From: Raphanus sativus
Taxonomy: Eukaryota > Streptophyta > Magnoliopsida > Brassicales > Brassicaceae
Direction of reading: 5' to 3'
Length of the DNA: 64,000 bases
Assembly (NCBI RefSeq): GCF_000801105.2
Contig: NC_079511.1
Coordinates: 25,358,638-25,422,637, forward strand
The translations under genes and the position numbers were made by a program. The notes under the pieces are model-generated. The model searched no databases, was not told the DNA's origin, and saw nothing but the letters and a program-made list of their open reading frames with translations. Of the stretch, positions 12,247 to 24,828 are shown piece by piece; position 1 is the stretch's first letter, and each line of letters opens with the position of its first letter.

Positions 12247-12503
12247 ACTCATGGTCGAAGAGAAGAAAGAACACTTTGCTCTGTTGGTTGAAGTCACAAA
12301 GACAACAACAAACAGAGCTTCTATGCTCCCTTTTACATTGATTTCGATTGGGTTTGGTTAAATTCTTGTGAATGATGATTGACTTGAAAAAAAAGAGAAT
12401 GATTGAGTGAGAAAGTATTAAACATATAACTGGATTAAACAAAACGATTCTTGCAAAATAGAAAGAAAAGGACACACAATGTTCGAGTTCTCTCACTCTC
12501 ACA

Positions 12504-13692
12504 CTAGTTGTAGACCATGTACTTGGGAGTAGCACTGAACTTCTGATAACCCTTGATGACTTTGTTCACTGCATCCAAAAAGTCTTTCTCAGTCACTGTC
12601 TTTCTCCTAGCTCTGATTGCATACATTCCAGCTTCAGTGCACACACTCCTGATATCAGCTCCTGCAAAAACAAATTACTTGAAACTTAAGACGAGAGAAA
12701 ACAGAAGAGTATATGAGAGAGAGAGAGATGTTTACTGGTTGAGATCATTTACCGGTTGAGTTTGGGCAGAGGCGAGCAAGGAGTTCAAAACGGATGTCTC
12801 TCTCGCAGTTCATGGTTCTTGTGTGAATCTTGAAGATCTGAGTTCTGCTCTCCAGGTCAGGCAAACCAAACTCAACCTTACGATCAAGACGTCCAGGACG
12901 TAAAAGAGCAGGGTCCAGCGTGTCAGGCCTGGAATATAAGAGTTACATAGAAATTAACCCATTAGTGTATAATTGTATTGTGTAGCTACTTAAGGCTGGT
13001 TATGGGATTGTGGACTGACCTATTCGTTGCCATAAGAACCTTGATGTTACCACGTGCGTCGAACCCATCAAGCTGATTCACAATCTCAAGCATAGTACGT
13101 TGGACTTCGTTATCACCTCCTACACCGTCGTCAAATCTTGCACCACCGATGGCATCAACTTCATCAAAGAACACAATGCAAGCTTTTTTGGACCGTGCCA
13201 TCTGCAAAACGAGTATTGTAAACAACGTTTCAGAATATAGCAGAGCGTTGGCTAGACAAAACAGAGATAGCAAGAAGGAACGTTGACATTTAATTACCTG
13301 AAACAGTTCACGAACCATCCTAGCTCCTTCACCGACATACTTCTGAACAAGCTCACTGCCGATAACCCTGATAAAGCAAGCATCGGTTCTGTTGGCAACA
13401 GCTCTAGCCAACAGGGTTTTACCGGTACCAGGAGGACCATAGCAGAGAACTCCCTTGGGAGGATCTATTCCAAGCTTCACAAACTTCTCTGGGTGAAGCA
13501 TTGGCAGTTCAACAACCTATAGTTGACAAAACAACAACTTTTATCTTCTCCTTGCACAACAATACCTTATAGCCTTATAACTATAGCTGACGAGAAAAGA
13601 TAAAATAACAAAGTTCAACAGACCTCCCGCATCTTCTCAATCTGCTCCTTGCAGCCACCAACGTCATTGTAAGTAACATCAGGTTTCTCTTC
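12504..13692 (-). pseudogene. RPT1A: Partial RPT1A (3' five exons) cut by the assembly gap
   Basis: The last four coding exons (12504-12661, 12753-12928, 13020-13201, 13298-13516) and 69 nt of the preceding exon (13624-13692) of the 26S proteasome ATPase RPT1. It encodes Walker A (GPPGTGKT), Walker B ([11 protein letters not shown]) and the C-terminus KYMVYN. The 5' exons are missing because the sequence runs into 100 N. All of this is present without visible change in the complete copy at 22394..24664, so it is probably an assembly duplicate and not a true pseudogene. Confidence 0.9.
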
Positions 13693-13792
13693 NNNNNNNN
13701 NNNNNNNNNNNNNNNNNNNNNNNNNNNNNNNNNNNNNNNNNNNNNNNNNNNNNNNNNNNNNNNNNNNNNNNNNNNNNNNNNNNNNNNNNNNN
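13693..13792. other. Assembly gap, 100 N
   Basis: Exactly 100 N, the usual placeholder for a scaffold gap of unknown size. Left and right flanks belong to the two ends of the duplicated block. Confidence 0.99.
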
Positions 13793-15454
13793 GAAGAAAT
13801 AACGAACTGTGATGAAACAGGAACTTGGAGTCTTGTACCGCTTCCTGCTGGAGTCAAGCCTATTGGTTCAGGATGGGTTCACAAATTAAAACTCAACGCG
13901 GATGGTACACTGCTCAAACTCCGTTCCAGACTAGTGGCCAGAGGCAATGAACAGAAAGAAGGGGTTGACTTCCTCGAGACTTACAGTCCGGTCGTAAGAA
14001 CTGCAACAGTTCGGATTGTCCTTCACTACGCTGTTGTCAACAAATGGGATATGAGACAACTAGATGTAAAGAACGCGTTCCTCCATGGAGATTTGACAGA
14101 GACTGTCTACATGAAGCAGCCACCAGGATTTGAAGACAAAGCTCACCCTGAGTACGTTTGTCAGCTTCACAAAGCCATCTATGGGCTCAAACAAGCTCCG
14201 AGAGCTTGGTTTGACAAGTTCAGCTCCTTCCTTCTTGACTTTGGGTTTCAGTGCAACGTCAAAGATGCTTCTCTGTTTGTCTATCTCAAAGGCAAAGATG
14301 TCATCTTCCTACTCCTTTATGTCGATGATATGGTCTTAACAGGCAACAACACTGCACTGATTGATCACCTTCTTCAAGCCCTTAAGAAGCAGTTTCGCAT
14401 GAAGGATATGGGTGAGTTGAGCTACTTCTTAGGCATACAAGCTCACTTCACAGCCACTGGTTTGTTTCTGAATCAAGAAAAATATGCATCGGATTTGCTA
14501 CAAGTTGCAGGGATGCTAGACTGTGCTCCAGTGTCCACACCTCTTCCTCTGCAACTCGATAGAGTCCCCTATCAGGATGTTCTCTTCGACAATCCAACCT
14601 ACTTCAGAAGTCTTGCGGGTAAACTACAATATCTCACTTTGACTCGTCCAGATATACAGTTCGCCGTGAATCTGGTATGTCAGAAGATGCATGAGCCTAC
14701 TCTAGCTGACTTCAACCTTCTCAAAAGAATCCTTCGTTATCTCAAGGGAACCATTAACATGGGAGTTTCCTTTGAGGCAAACACAGATTCCCAGCTACGT
14801 GCTTACTGTGATAGTGACTGGGCCGGTTGCCAAGACACAAGACGTTCAACAGGTGGATTCTGTACGTTTCTTGGCTCCAACCTGATATCCTGGTCAGCAA
14901 AGAAACATGACTCTGTCGCGAGATCGTCAACTGAAGCAGAGTACCGCACGTTATCAGACACAGCTGCGGAGCTTGAGTGGATTGTTGGAATGCTTAATAG
15001 CATTGGTGTTACGCAGTATACTCCTGCAGAGGTCTATTGTGATAACTTGTCCGCTGTTCAACTCACAGCAAATCCTATTCTTCACCGCAAGTCGAAGCAT
15101 TTTGCTACTCATTACCACTTCGCTCGTGAGAAAGTAGCGAACGGCTCTCTGGTCGTCAAACACATTCCTGCGGTACTACAGTTGGTTGACGTCTTTACTA
15201 AGTCTCTTCCTCAGCAGAGCTTCCACAATCTCCGATTCAAACTCGGTGTTACGTTTCCACCCACCTCGAGTTTGAGAAGGGGTATTGGACCTACTGGGCC
15301 AGAGACTAACATGATGGGCCGTTGCCAAGTCAAGCCCAACTCACCTTTGCTCTCTGCAACGGTAACTGAAGAAAGAAGACAAAAGAGAGTGGTCAAACGT
15401 ACGGAACAGCCAGCTTCACACCCCTCTTGCGCAACCGATTTGATGCTCTCATAG
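13793..15454 (+). pseudogene. Copia pol fragment (RT and RNase H)
   Basis: Open from the first base after the gap. It contains RT (RLVARGNEQKEG-like region, YVDDM near 14320) and RNase H (YCDSDWAGC near 14807). Relative to copy A, one C is missing from a C run near 15424, so the frame shifts and ends early with LMLS instead of the longer C-terminus. Truncated at its 5' end by the gap. Confidence 0.9.
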
Positions 15455-15482
15455 GGGAAGGAGAATGAGCTGTCAGGCCAGC

Positions 15483-15620
15483 TGTGACGTATCTAGATTG
15501 TTCTATCATCTGTATAAAAGACAAGCTAAGGCTAAGAGTTGTAATCAAGTTTCAAATGAATAAACTTCAGTAAAATCAAACAAAGAAAACAACTTTCTCT
15601 CAAGCTCTCTGTCACCTATA
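15483..15620 (+). repeat. 3' LTR, copy B
   Basis: 138 bp matching 5592..5730 with one A deleted (GTCACC instead of GTCAACC). Followed by AATAA at 15621-15625. Confidence 0.92.
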
Positions 15621-15625
15621 AATAA

Positions 15626-18600
15626 GTCTATGGTAATGTTGAACCAAATAGACAAAAGTGTTCTTCAGTACTATCTCAAAATTCTTATTAATACAATAGG
15701 AGCTTCACTCTTCACTATCTAGAGATCCCAAATCCTACAGACCATAGTTTTCATAGTCCAATATTTGATGTCAATGATCACTACTGCTTGATCCAATCTT
15801 TGAAAAGCAACATCATGTAAATGGGAGAGAAACAGAAGGCGACACAAGGAGGTTCCATTAGCAGCAGCTCAAGATTATTCGCAACATTGACGGAACAGTC
15901 TGCAACAGAATCTCTTCGTTCTGAGGGATGAAAAAGAACACATATAAAGGTGCTCTGGTTTTTGATGGTTTGCTTAGCGATAACCAACTCAACCTACCTA
16001 TCTCCAGCCGTTTAATCTTTCTATCTTTTAAAGAAATTTCAGTATCAGTCACAACTATTGTAAGAAATTATATCTAAAAAATGATATTTCTGTTCTGAAT
16101 TAATTTAACATTCATTTTTACAAAAAACATAATGTAAATGGGAACATTCAACGTCATGATTGTACGTATGTAACGTATTATATCACGTTTTGATGTTTAA
16201 GGTGTAACGCACCTTTCTACAAGAGAATTATAGTTATAGCTTGAAGTTTCACGGGAGCTTGAACCTTCTGCGTCCCACATCATTTCATACTCACGATTCT
16301 CATCTTCATTCTTCTCTCTTTCCTGACACTGCTTAAGAAGCTTAATTAGCTTCATTACATTTGAGATGCACTCTGCAGCGTTGTATAAGAAGCTAATTAT
16401 CCCATGGTTAGGCCAGAGAAGGAGAGCAAGAACGGTCGAGAAGAACAGAAAAAGGTATCTGGTATAGTTCAAAAATTAGACCCAATAGACATGGATTAAA
16501 AACAATCACTAAACCAAGATGTATATATAATTAGGTCGGACGGAAGCATAACAGGGTGTGCAACATATTATTTACATCAGATGAGTTGTGAATTGTGATG
16601 GACGGCACTGGGAACAGATAATAGCATGAATGCTGATGAACTCGATATATACTTCCAATCATAAATAAAATATACGGGGTTTGATCCCAAGTATTTGGTA
16701 CCGATCGCAAAATCACCTGTTCAGATGTGAAGCTAGTCACTTGCTTGACAGTTCAAGTAAATATTTACGTGCCAAAAAATAAGACCAAGGAGAAGTTTCC
16801 CATACACTGAATAGCCAGACAAAATGTAAATTTGCAAGAAAACGACACATGATGAGAGTTGCTCAAAAAGTCAAAAATCAACTCTTTTTTTTTGTCAACC
16901 AAAATATTAGTTACATCGAGCAAATCAACCACACGTACGATAGTCAATAAACACTGGATTGCTTTGTAATAGTAATTTAGGGTGAACACGGAGGGGTATC
17001 CGGAATTTTAAGAATACATGTGATCTGATCTGTTCTATACGAATAATCAATTTTTGATTCGATTTGATATGTAATCTCCTGTATATTCGGTGTTACATAT
17101 ATCCTACGAGAAAATTAATATATTTTACTGGATATCCGATTAGATCTGTCGGTCCAGTAAATAATAATAAAAATTTCATTTTTTTAAATATTAAAAGAAA
17201 AAAATTATTAATATAAAATAACAATATTTTATTACAAATTATTTTAAAATTACATACTTTTAAAAATATAATGACTGAATAATTAATTTAGTAAATAAAA
17301 TAATTAAAAATCTATATAGAGATATAAAATTATATACATATATGCATATGTAAACTACGGATCGGATCGGATCAGATATCCATTTTTTAAATGAGTATTT
17401 GTGATTTACTTCTTATTTGAAGGATATTAAATTTTAGTATTTACTTTAATTTGTAAAATTACGGATATCCTGATATTTCAGATCAAATCAAAACGAATAA
17501 CGGATCAAATCAAATCAATTTCTAAGGATATTTTGCCACTTCTATAGTAATCAATATATATGTGTATGAACTATACGAGGATTGAAAGTTCAAAAAAAAA
17601 ACTATACGAGGATTAGGTTCACGATCATTTTCTTACAATCTGGCTTTTTCTTACGTGGTCAATTGTACAATTTGATTACAGAAGAGCGTAATACATGTTT
17701 TTCTTTTTGCTTTTAGGTTACGTAGAAGAAACCTATTCTGTCAAGCACAGCAGAACTTTGTAAACGATGATACAAATTCGGATTCCTCTTTATTTCAGAT
17801 AATATAAAAAACATTATTTTCTTCCTCTTTTCATTTCTTTTATATCTCGAAGCAAAGTAAGTAAGTTGAAGGAAAAATAACATAAAGGAATATGATGGGA
17901 CAATTTAAAGACCCAATCATATACAAAACCTTCGTAGTGATATTCAGAGTGGTCTCCATTGTATGAAAGCTACCTTATTATTATTTTTTGTTACTGATAA
18001 ATTCTAAATACGAAAGAAAAAGATACAACTCCTCCACAGGCGCGTACGTTATGAAATCTACCGGCAGCGTTATTGTTCATCAATTAACTAGTTTATCATG
18101 GGACATACCATAATCATGAGAACAGTTTGTTTGGTCGCTGAAAAATTTAAATGCGAAGTAGAGTAGTAACCAACGGTCCCATTACTGAAAAGTAAACAAG
18201 GACACATATATAAAACGATTTATTAATTATTGTTTCTTTAACATTAAAAAACGAATTTTGAACTATACATATAAACAACAAAACAAATGAGCCTAAATTT
18301 TATTTTATACACTTCATCGATTTCACAAAAACTGTTGTTTTGATATTATTCACTTTATTCAAAACAAACTAAAATTGATTTATTAATAATCATATTTCTT
18401 TAGTTTAGTTTATCTTATTGTAAGAAATATTATTACAGTTGATTATTTTTTTAAATCATTAATCCGTCTAATAATTAAGTATAGTTGCAAAATTAGAATA
18501 ATATTAAAATATATTTAAAATCAAAATAGATATAATATTTTAAATTGTGTATTAAAATTCTAAAACAACATTTTATGTAATAAACAAAAAAATGTCAATT

Positions 18601-18846
18601 TTTTATTTGTGAAATGAAAGGAATAACATTTTTTGGATTTTCAAGTATATGCTCGACAGCTTTTCCATGTAGAATCCAGTCAAGAAAAACTTTACTTTCC
18701 AAAAAATATTATTATTTAAATAAATATAAACAAACAAACAAACAAACAAACAAACACAAAAGTTTCTAAATTTCTCTTTTTCCTTTCTTTATCACGAGAC
18801 TATAGAGTTTTGGCAACCAGAGAGAAAGAGAAAGGGGAAGAAGAAG
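15626..18846. other. Intergenic and SRF6 upstream region, copy B
   Basis: No difference seen from 5736-8956 (offset 9,890). AT-rich, with the same putative degraded transposon at about 16985-17550 and the same (AAAC)n tract. No confident gene. Confidence 0.6.
16197..16472 (-). CDS. Hypothetical 91-aa protein, copy B, doubtful
   Basis: Same frame as 6307..6582: hydrophobic N-terminus, then charged coiled-coil-like tail. Unrecognised and possibly a chance frame. Confidence 0.22.
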   Translation of the reverse strand: MNYTRYLFLFFSTVLALLLWPNHGIISFLYNAAECISNVMKLIKLLKQCQEREKNEDENREYEMMWDAEGSSSRETSSYNYNSLVERCVTP

Positions 18847-21800
18847 ATGATGAAGAAGTGGGTGGTAATGGTGTCTCTGTTTACAGTCTGCATTGTAGGA
18901 TTCGAGCTTAGCTCCATCCATGGAGCCACTGATGCATCAGACAGTGAGTTTCTTTGGTTTTAAGCTTAATGGGTTTCTCAAAGTCTCCATTTTTTCATAT
19001 ATCCTTTGATTCTGTTTTCATTCTTCATCCAAATCTCAATTTTTTTTAATTATCTTTTTGGGGTTAAATTTTGAATCAATCTCTTCTCTGTGTGTTTTCA
19101 AGATTCTTCTCTACTACTAGTAATAAGCTTTTGTTTATTTTAAAATTTTATTGCAGCTTCAGCACTGAACATGTTGTTCACCAGTATGCATTCACCAGCA
19201 CAGTTAACACAATGGACTGCATCACCAGCTGGTGATCCTTGTGGGGGCCAGAATTGGAGAGGCGTTACTTGCTCTGGAACACGAGTTACTCAAATGTTAG
19301 TACTCATCTTCTTGTATGCAAGTTAAGCTTTAATACATATGGTTTTACATTGTTATACCTACTTTTGCAGCAAGATATCAGGTCTTGAGCTCTCTGGAAC
19401 ACTTGGATACCTGCTTGATAGACTGACTAATCTTACAGAGCTGTAAGACCAATCTGTTAATTTGTTCTTAATTGTATGTTTTGTCTTGTGTTTGGTCTTA
19501 TGTAATCTTTGATGGAAACTTGCAGTGATGTAAGCAGTAATAACCTTGGAGGTGATTTACCATATCAGTTTCCTCCAAATCTAGAACGATTGTAAGTTCC
19601 ACTGATCCTTTTTTCTTTCTTTTTTTTTTTGATTTTTGCTAACTTAGTATCTCTGTGTTTTGGATTGTTAATAATCCTCTGTGTTTCAGGAATCTTGCAT
19701 TCAACCAATTCACTGGAGCTGCTCAATACTCCATTTCTCAGATAGTCCCACTTAAGTATCTGTAAGTAACTGCTTCACTTCACATTCCTAATAGACATTT
19801 ATATGAATACTGTATTAATGTTTTGTCTTTTGCCAAAAAAAAAACAGTAATCTTGGTCACAATCAGTTTAAAGGGAAAATAGCTATTGACTTCTACAAGC
19901 TCACCTCTCTTACAACTCTGTAAGATCATAGACCAAAGATTCTTACTGTTCTCTCAAGTTTTAGTCTTCTTAGTAATACATTTTGACAAAAGTCCATGTG
20001 TGTTTCAGGGACTTGTCTTTCAATTCTTTCACAGATTCTCTACCAGGAACTTTTACCTCTCTTACAAGTTTGAAATCACTGTAAGCATCTGATATTGAGC
20101 TATCCATATATTTTCAAAGTGTATTACTTACTAAACATGTTGGATATTAACTTGACAGATACCTTCAGAACAATCAGTTCTCAGGAACAGTTGATGTCTT
20201 AGCCGCTCTTCCTCTTGAGACTCTGTGAGTAACCTAACCTTATCACACACCAAACTAGTCTTTCTTTCCATTAACAATGTTGGCTCTTGCTAAATGGTCC
20301 CCTCAGGAACATTGCAAACAATGACTTCACTGGCTGGATCCCAAGTTCTCTGAAGGGCATTGATTTGATGTAAGTTCTCATTTGCTATTTTTTATACTCT
20401 TTGAACCTTAGATCTCATTTTTCTTGTTCTTGAATACAGAAAAGATGGTAACTCATTCAGTACTGGACCTGCACCTCCACCACCACCTGGTACACCTCCA
20501 CCACCACCACCACATGGTCCACCTCCAACTCATGGCACACCGAGCCATAAACCCGGAGGAGGTACAAACCGTTCCTCTGGTGAATCCACCAGCAATGGAG
20601 ATTCCAAGAAATCAGGAATTGGAGTTGGTGTTATAGCAGGCATAGTCATTTCATTCCTAGTCATTACAGCTCTAGTTGCTTTCTTCTTGGTCAAGAGAAG
20701 AAAAAGATCAAAGAGATCATCGTCATCATCCATGGACATTGAGAAAACCAATAACCAGCCTCACATGGTTGCAGAAAACAATTCTATTCTTCAGAGTTCT
20801 TCATCAGTTGAGGCAAAGAAACTTGATACTTCCTTGTCTATTAACCTCCGGCCTCCACCAGCTGATCGACACAAATCATTTGATGATGAAGATGCCACAA
20901 GAAAGCCTATTGTTGCCAAGAAATCCACCGTGGTGGTTCCTTCTAACGTGAGAGTTTACTCTGTTGCAGATCTCCAAATTGCAACTGAGAGTTTCAGTTT
21001 TGAGAATCTTCTTGGGGAAGGGACTTTTAGTCGAGTGTACAGAGCTGAGTTTGAAGATGGAAAGGTTCTTGCTGTAAAGAAGATTGATTCCTCTGCTCTT
21101 TCACATGACACGACCGATGATGATTTCACTGAAATAGTATCGAAAATCGCCATTTTGGATCATCCAAATCTGACAAAGCTTGTTGGTTACTGTGCTGAGC
21201 ACGGACAGCATCTCCTGGTCTACGAGTTCCACAGTAAAGGATCTTTACATGACTTCTTGCACTTACCAGAAGAAGAAAGCAAGGCACTGGTGTGGAACTC
21301 ACGAGTCAAGATTGCTCTTGGGACTGCACGTGGATTAGAGTACCTGCATGAAGTCTGTTCACCATCTATAGTTGACAAGAACATCAAATCATCCAATATT
21401 TTACTTGATTCAGAGCTGAACCCTCACTTATCAGATTCAGGTCTCGCAAGCTTCCTTCCCACAGCAAACGAGGTTTGGATAATACAAACTCTTTACAAAG
21501 TTTCTCAACTTAATTTGGTTTGCTTATATCATCATTCTGTGCAGTTACTAAACCAAACCGATGAAGGTTATAGCGCACCTGAAGTATCAATGTCAGGTCA
21601 ATACTCTTTGAAGAGTGATGTGTACAGTTTTGGAGTAGTGATGCTTGAACTTTTAACCGGGAGGAAACCATTTGACAGGTAAAAACTTTAGTTATGATCA
21701 TTGCTAGAGTTGGATTTAGAGATGAGGAATGTGTTTTCTGAATTTTATAACTTTGAGCAGTACAAGGTCAAGATCTGAGCAGTCATTGGTTAGATGGGCG

Positions 21801-22136
21801 ACACCACAGCTTCATGATATTGACGCTTTAGGCAAGATGGTTGATCCAGCTCTTGAAGGGCTTTACCCGGTTAAATCTCTTTCTCGGTTTGCAGATGTTA
21901 TTGCTCTCTGCGTCCAGGTAAAAAGATAATTAACTGTTTTACAAGCAGCTTGCGGAACAAGAAACTTTTGTTTAACAGATTTTGGGGTTTGGCGTTTTTA
22001 ACAGCCTGAGCCGGAGTTTAGACCACCAATGTCTGAAGTTGTGCAGGCATTGGTTGTTTTAGTGCAGAGAGCTAACATGAGCAAGAGAACTTCCAAACGG
22101 TCTGGTAGTGCCGACACAACCAATGATTACGTGTAA
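18847..22136 (+). CDS. SRF6: STRUBBELIG-family LRR receptor kinase SRF6 (copy B)
   Basis: Same 724-residue protein and intron pattern as 8957..12246, shifted by 9,890: exons 18847-18943, 19157-19295, 19371-19442, 19526-19591, 19690-19761, 19848-19919, 20009-20080, 20159-20224, 20307-20369, 20440-21472, 21545-21678, 21761-21917, 22005-22136. No coding or intronic difference was noticed. That is not expected of an old tandem duplicate and supports one real locus shown twice. This is the copy joined to complete RPT1A, in the order expected from Arabidopsis (At1g53730, At1g53750; from memory). Kinase motifs are degenerate as described for copy A. Confidence 0.93.
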
Positions 22137-22393
22137 ACTCATGGTCGAAGAGAAGAAAGAACACTTTGCTCTGTTGGTTGAAGTCACAAAGACAACAACA
22201 AACAGAGCTTCTATGCTCCCTTTTACATTGATTTCGATTGGGTTTGGTTAAATTCTTGTGAATGATGATTGACTTGAAAAAAAAGAGAATGATTGAGTGA
22301 GAAAGTATTAAACATATAACTGGATTAAACAAAACGATTCTTGCAAAATAGAAAGAAAAGGACACACAATGTTCGAGTTCTCTCACTCTCACA

Positions 22394-24664
22394 CTAGTTG
22401 TAGACCATGTACTTGGGAGTAGCACTGAACTTCTGATAACCCTTGATGACTTTGTTCACTGCATCCAAAAAGTCTTTCTCAGTCACTGTCTTTCTCCTAG
22501 CTCTGATTGCATACATTCCAGCTTCAGTGCACACACTCCTGATATCAGCTCCTGCAAAAACAAATTACTTGAAACTTAAGACGAGAGAAAACAGAAGAGT
22601 ATATGAGAGAGAGAGAGATGTTTACTGGTTGAGATCATTTACCGGTTGAGTTTGGGCAGAGGCGAGCAAGGAGTTCAAAACGGATGTCTCTCTCGCAGTT
22701 CATGGTTCTTGTGTGAATCTTGAAGATCTGAGTTCTGCTCTCCAGGTCAGGCAAACCAAACTCAACCTTACGATCAAGACGTCCAGGACGTAAAAGAGCA
22801 GGGTCCAGCGTGTCAGGCCTGGAATATAAGAGTTACATAGAAATTAACCCATTAGTGTATAATTGTATTGTGTAGCTACTTAAGGCTGGTTATGGGATTG
22901 TGGACTGACCTATTCGTTGCCATAAGAACCTTGATGTTACCACGTGCGTCGAACCCATCAAGCTGATTCACAATCTCAAGCATAGTACGTTGGACTTCGT
23001 TATCACCTCCTACACCGTCGTCAAATCTTGCACCACCGATGGCATCAACTTCATCAAAGAACACAATGCAAGCTTTTTTGGACCGTGCCATCTGCAAAAC
23101 GAGTATTGTAAACAACGTTTCAGAATATAGCAGAGCGTTGGCTAGACAAAACAGAGATAGCAAGAAGGAACGTTGACATTTAATTACCTGAAACAGTTCA
23201 CGAACCATCCTAGCTCCTTCACCGACATACTTCTGAACAAGCTCACTGCCGATAACCCTGATAAAGCAAGCATCGGTTCTGTTGGCAACAGCTCTAGCCA
23301 ACAGGGTTTTACCGGTACCAGGAGGACCATAGCAGAGAACTCCCTTGGGAGGATCTATTCCAAGCTTCACAAACTTCTCTGGGTGAAGCATTGGCAGTTC
23401 AACAACCTATAGTTGACAAAACAACAACTTTTATCTTCTCCTTGCACAACAATACCTTATAGCCTTATAACTATAGCTGACGAGAAAAGATAAAATAACA
23501 AAGTTCAACAGACCTCCCGCATCTTCTCAATCTGCTCCTTGCAGCCACCAACGTCATTGTAAGTAACATCAGGTTTCTCTTCGACAGTCATCATGGTGAC
23601 ACTAGGATCGATCTTTGGAGGTAGAGGAATCTGAATCTGATACTTATTCCTATCAACTCTGTAAATACAAATCAAAAAAGTTAAAGTTTTTTTTGGTTCA
23701 GTTATCATACAAATGATAAAAGGGACTGATAATTAAAACCAGAGACAATCTCAGTTCACATACCCAACTCGCATGCCTTCTTCAATATCAGTAGGAGAAA
23801 CTTTATCGCCAAGACCAACGACAAACTACAATCATGGATCAAAACAAACCAGTCAAGTCTACAAATAACTGGTTATGCAGAGACAAACACCAAATCTTTG
23901 GAATTGAATGTACCTTAGCAATCTGTTTGACATTAATGACGTACTTGGCGTCTTCAGTGTTTGGACTAATGATCTTTGTGCATCTAGCAACCTGGACACA
24001 GTAATTAGAGTCACCAGTTAGAGAAGAAGAAAATAATAGAGAGAAGTATTGCTAATAAAGAAATGGTATGTACCTGGAGAGGTTGCTCTTCTTGCATCAT
24101 CTGTTTATCAGAAACGAGATCCCACTGACTGGGAGGAGCTAAACCAGTATCAGATTCCTTGATACCTGCAAATGAAGCTTATCAAGGTTTATCCTTTTAC
24201 TCACACCAAAAGTAAGCCCCAACGCTCTGAGGAACAAAGAGAGAGCACACATACCACAGAGATCGTTGATCTTTTTGGCAAGCTCCTTGATTTCTTTCTC
24301 CACTTTCTTTATAGGCGCAGAGTAAGGCCCTAACCCCTATCATATATCCATCATTATCAGTAAGTAAACACTAAGAATCATATAGTTTGGATCGTGAGCT
24401 AAATCGTAAGCATAGAGAAGGAATCTAGCTCTAAAAAACATTAAATTTAGTTTCCAACGAGACGAACCTAGCAAGCACTGCAAAATCGAGAAACCTTAGC
24501 TAACAAACTAAAGCCTAAGCTGGATCTGTAGAGAAAATCGAGAGTATTCGAATCCGCAATCGAAGTTTAGGGCTTACGTAAGTCTTGAGGAGAGCGATAT
24601 CATCTTCGTCGAGGGGGCGAGGATTCTTCTCCTCTCGAATCTCATCTTCGATATCTCTCGTCAT
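22394..24664 (-). CDS. RPT1A: 26S proteasome regulatory ATPase subunit RPT1A
   Basis: Ten exons, gene order 24578-24664, 24255-24336, 24074-24165, 23914-23991, 23764-23825, 23514-23658, 23188-23406, 22910-23091, 22643-22818, 22394-22551; 1,281 nt, 426 aa, the family length. An AAA+ ATPase of the hexameric base of the 19S particle, which unfolds ubiquitylated proteins and feeds them to the 20S core in cytosol and nucleus. Seen: acidic N-terminus ([16 protein letters not shown]), OB-type region (about 80-160), Walker A GPPGTGKT (about 208-215), Walker B and DEVD (about 262-271), an ATNRPD stretch, an Arg-rich [10 protein letters not shown] segment, and C-terminus KYMVYN. The start is the only in-frame ATG before the conserved N-terminus. 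TGGGCC motifs lie upstream. The 3' end faces SRF6, with about 260 bp between stop codons. Confidence 0.96.
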
Positions 24665-24710
24665 CTTTGAGAGGAAAAATTGCGAAAATTGAGTTTTTAA
24701 CTAACTTTGT

Positions 24711-24828
24711 CTTGTCTTGCCCAAGAGGAAAGCTCTTGTTCTGCTGTTGAGTGTAAATAGGCAAAACTTGTCTTGTCCAAGAGGAAAGCTCTTCAAGCTC
24801 GGCCCATATTAACAGTCTAAAATGGGCC
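24711..24828 (-). promoter_or_regulatory. RPT1A upstream region: 27-bp direct repeat and site II motifs
   Basis: A 27-bp unit (cttgtcttgcccaagagg followed by aaagctctt) lies at 24711-24737 and again at 24767-24793 with one mismatch. Just upstream are two TGGGCC-type site II elements (24801-24806 and 24823-24828), typical of plant proteasome and ribosomal gene promoters. All lie 47-165 bp before the RPT1A ATG. Motifs are seen; regulatory function is inferred. Confidence 0.5.

Larger units (their letters stand above)
3901..13692. repeat. Duplicated block, copy A (left of the N gap)
   Basis: 9,792 bp ending exactly at the N gap. It repeats at 13793..23582, which begins exactly after the gap. 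It holds the second half of Copia element 1, the SRF6 upstream region, SRF6 and the 3' five exons of RPT1A (the fifth cut by the gap). From 5735 on, every matching position is offset by exactly 9,890 and I saw no difference. The Copia part has about 18 substitutions by eye, all in its first 930 bp or so, plus two single-base deletions near the 3' LTR. Confidence 0.95.
13793..15620 (+). mobile_element. Copia element 1, 3' part (copy B)
   Basis: The RT, RNase H and 3' LTR part of the element at 1065..5730, followed by the same host flank AATAAGTCTATGG. The 5' half is absent because the segment starts at the gap. About 18 substitutions relative to 3901-5735 fall in the first 930 bp. Confidence 0.93.
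13793..23582. repeat. Duplicated block, copy B (right of the N gap)
   Basis: 9,790 bp starting at the first base after the gap and matching 3901..13692. It begins inside Copia RT and ends inside an RPT1A exon, after which the RPT1A gene continues normally. A genuine duplication would not be expected to start and stop exactly at a gap on both sides. Confidence 0.95.

Noticed and set aside
13615..13857. Open frame running across the N gap
   Set aside because: It is made of RPT1A exon on one side and Copia on the other, translated through Ns.
8957..22136. SRF6 as a true tandem gene pair
   Set aside because: Both copies look identical including introns and flanks, and the block ends coincide with the assembly gap.
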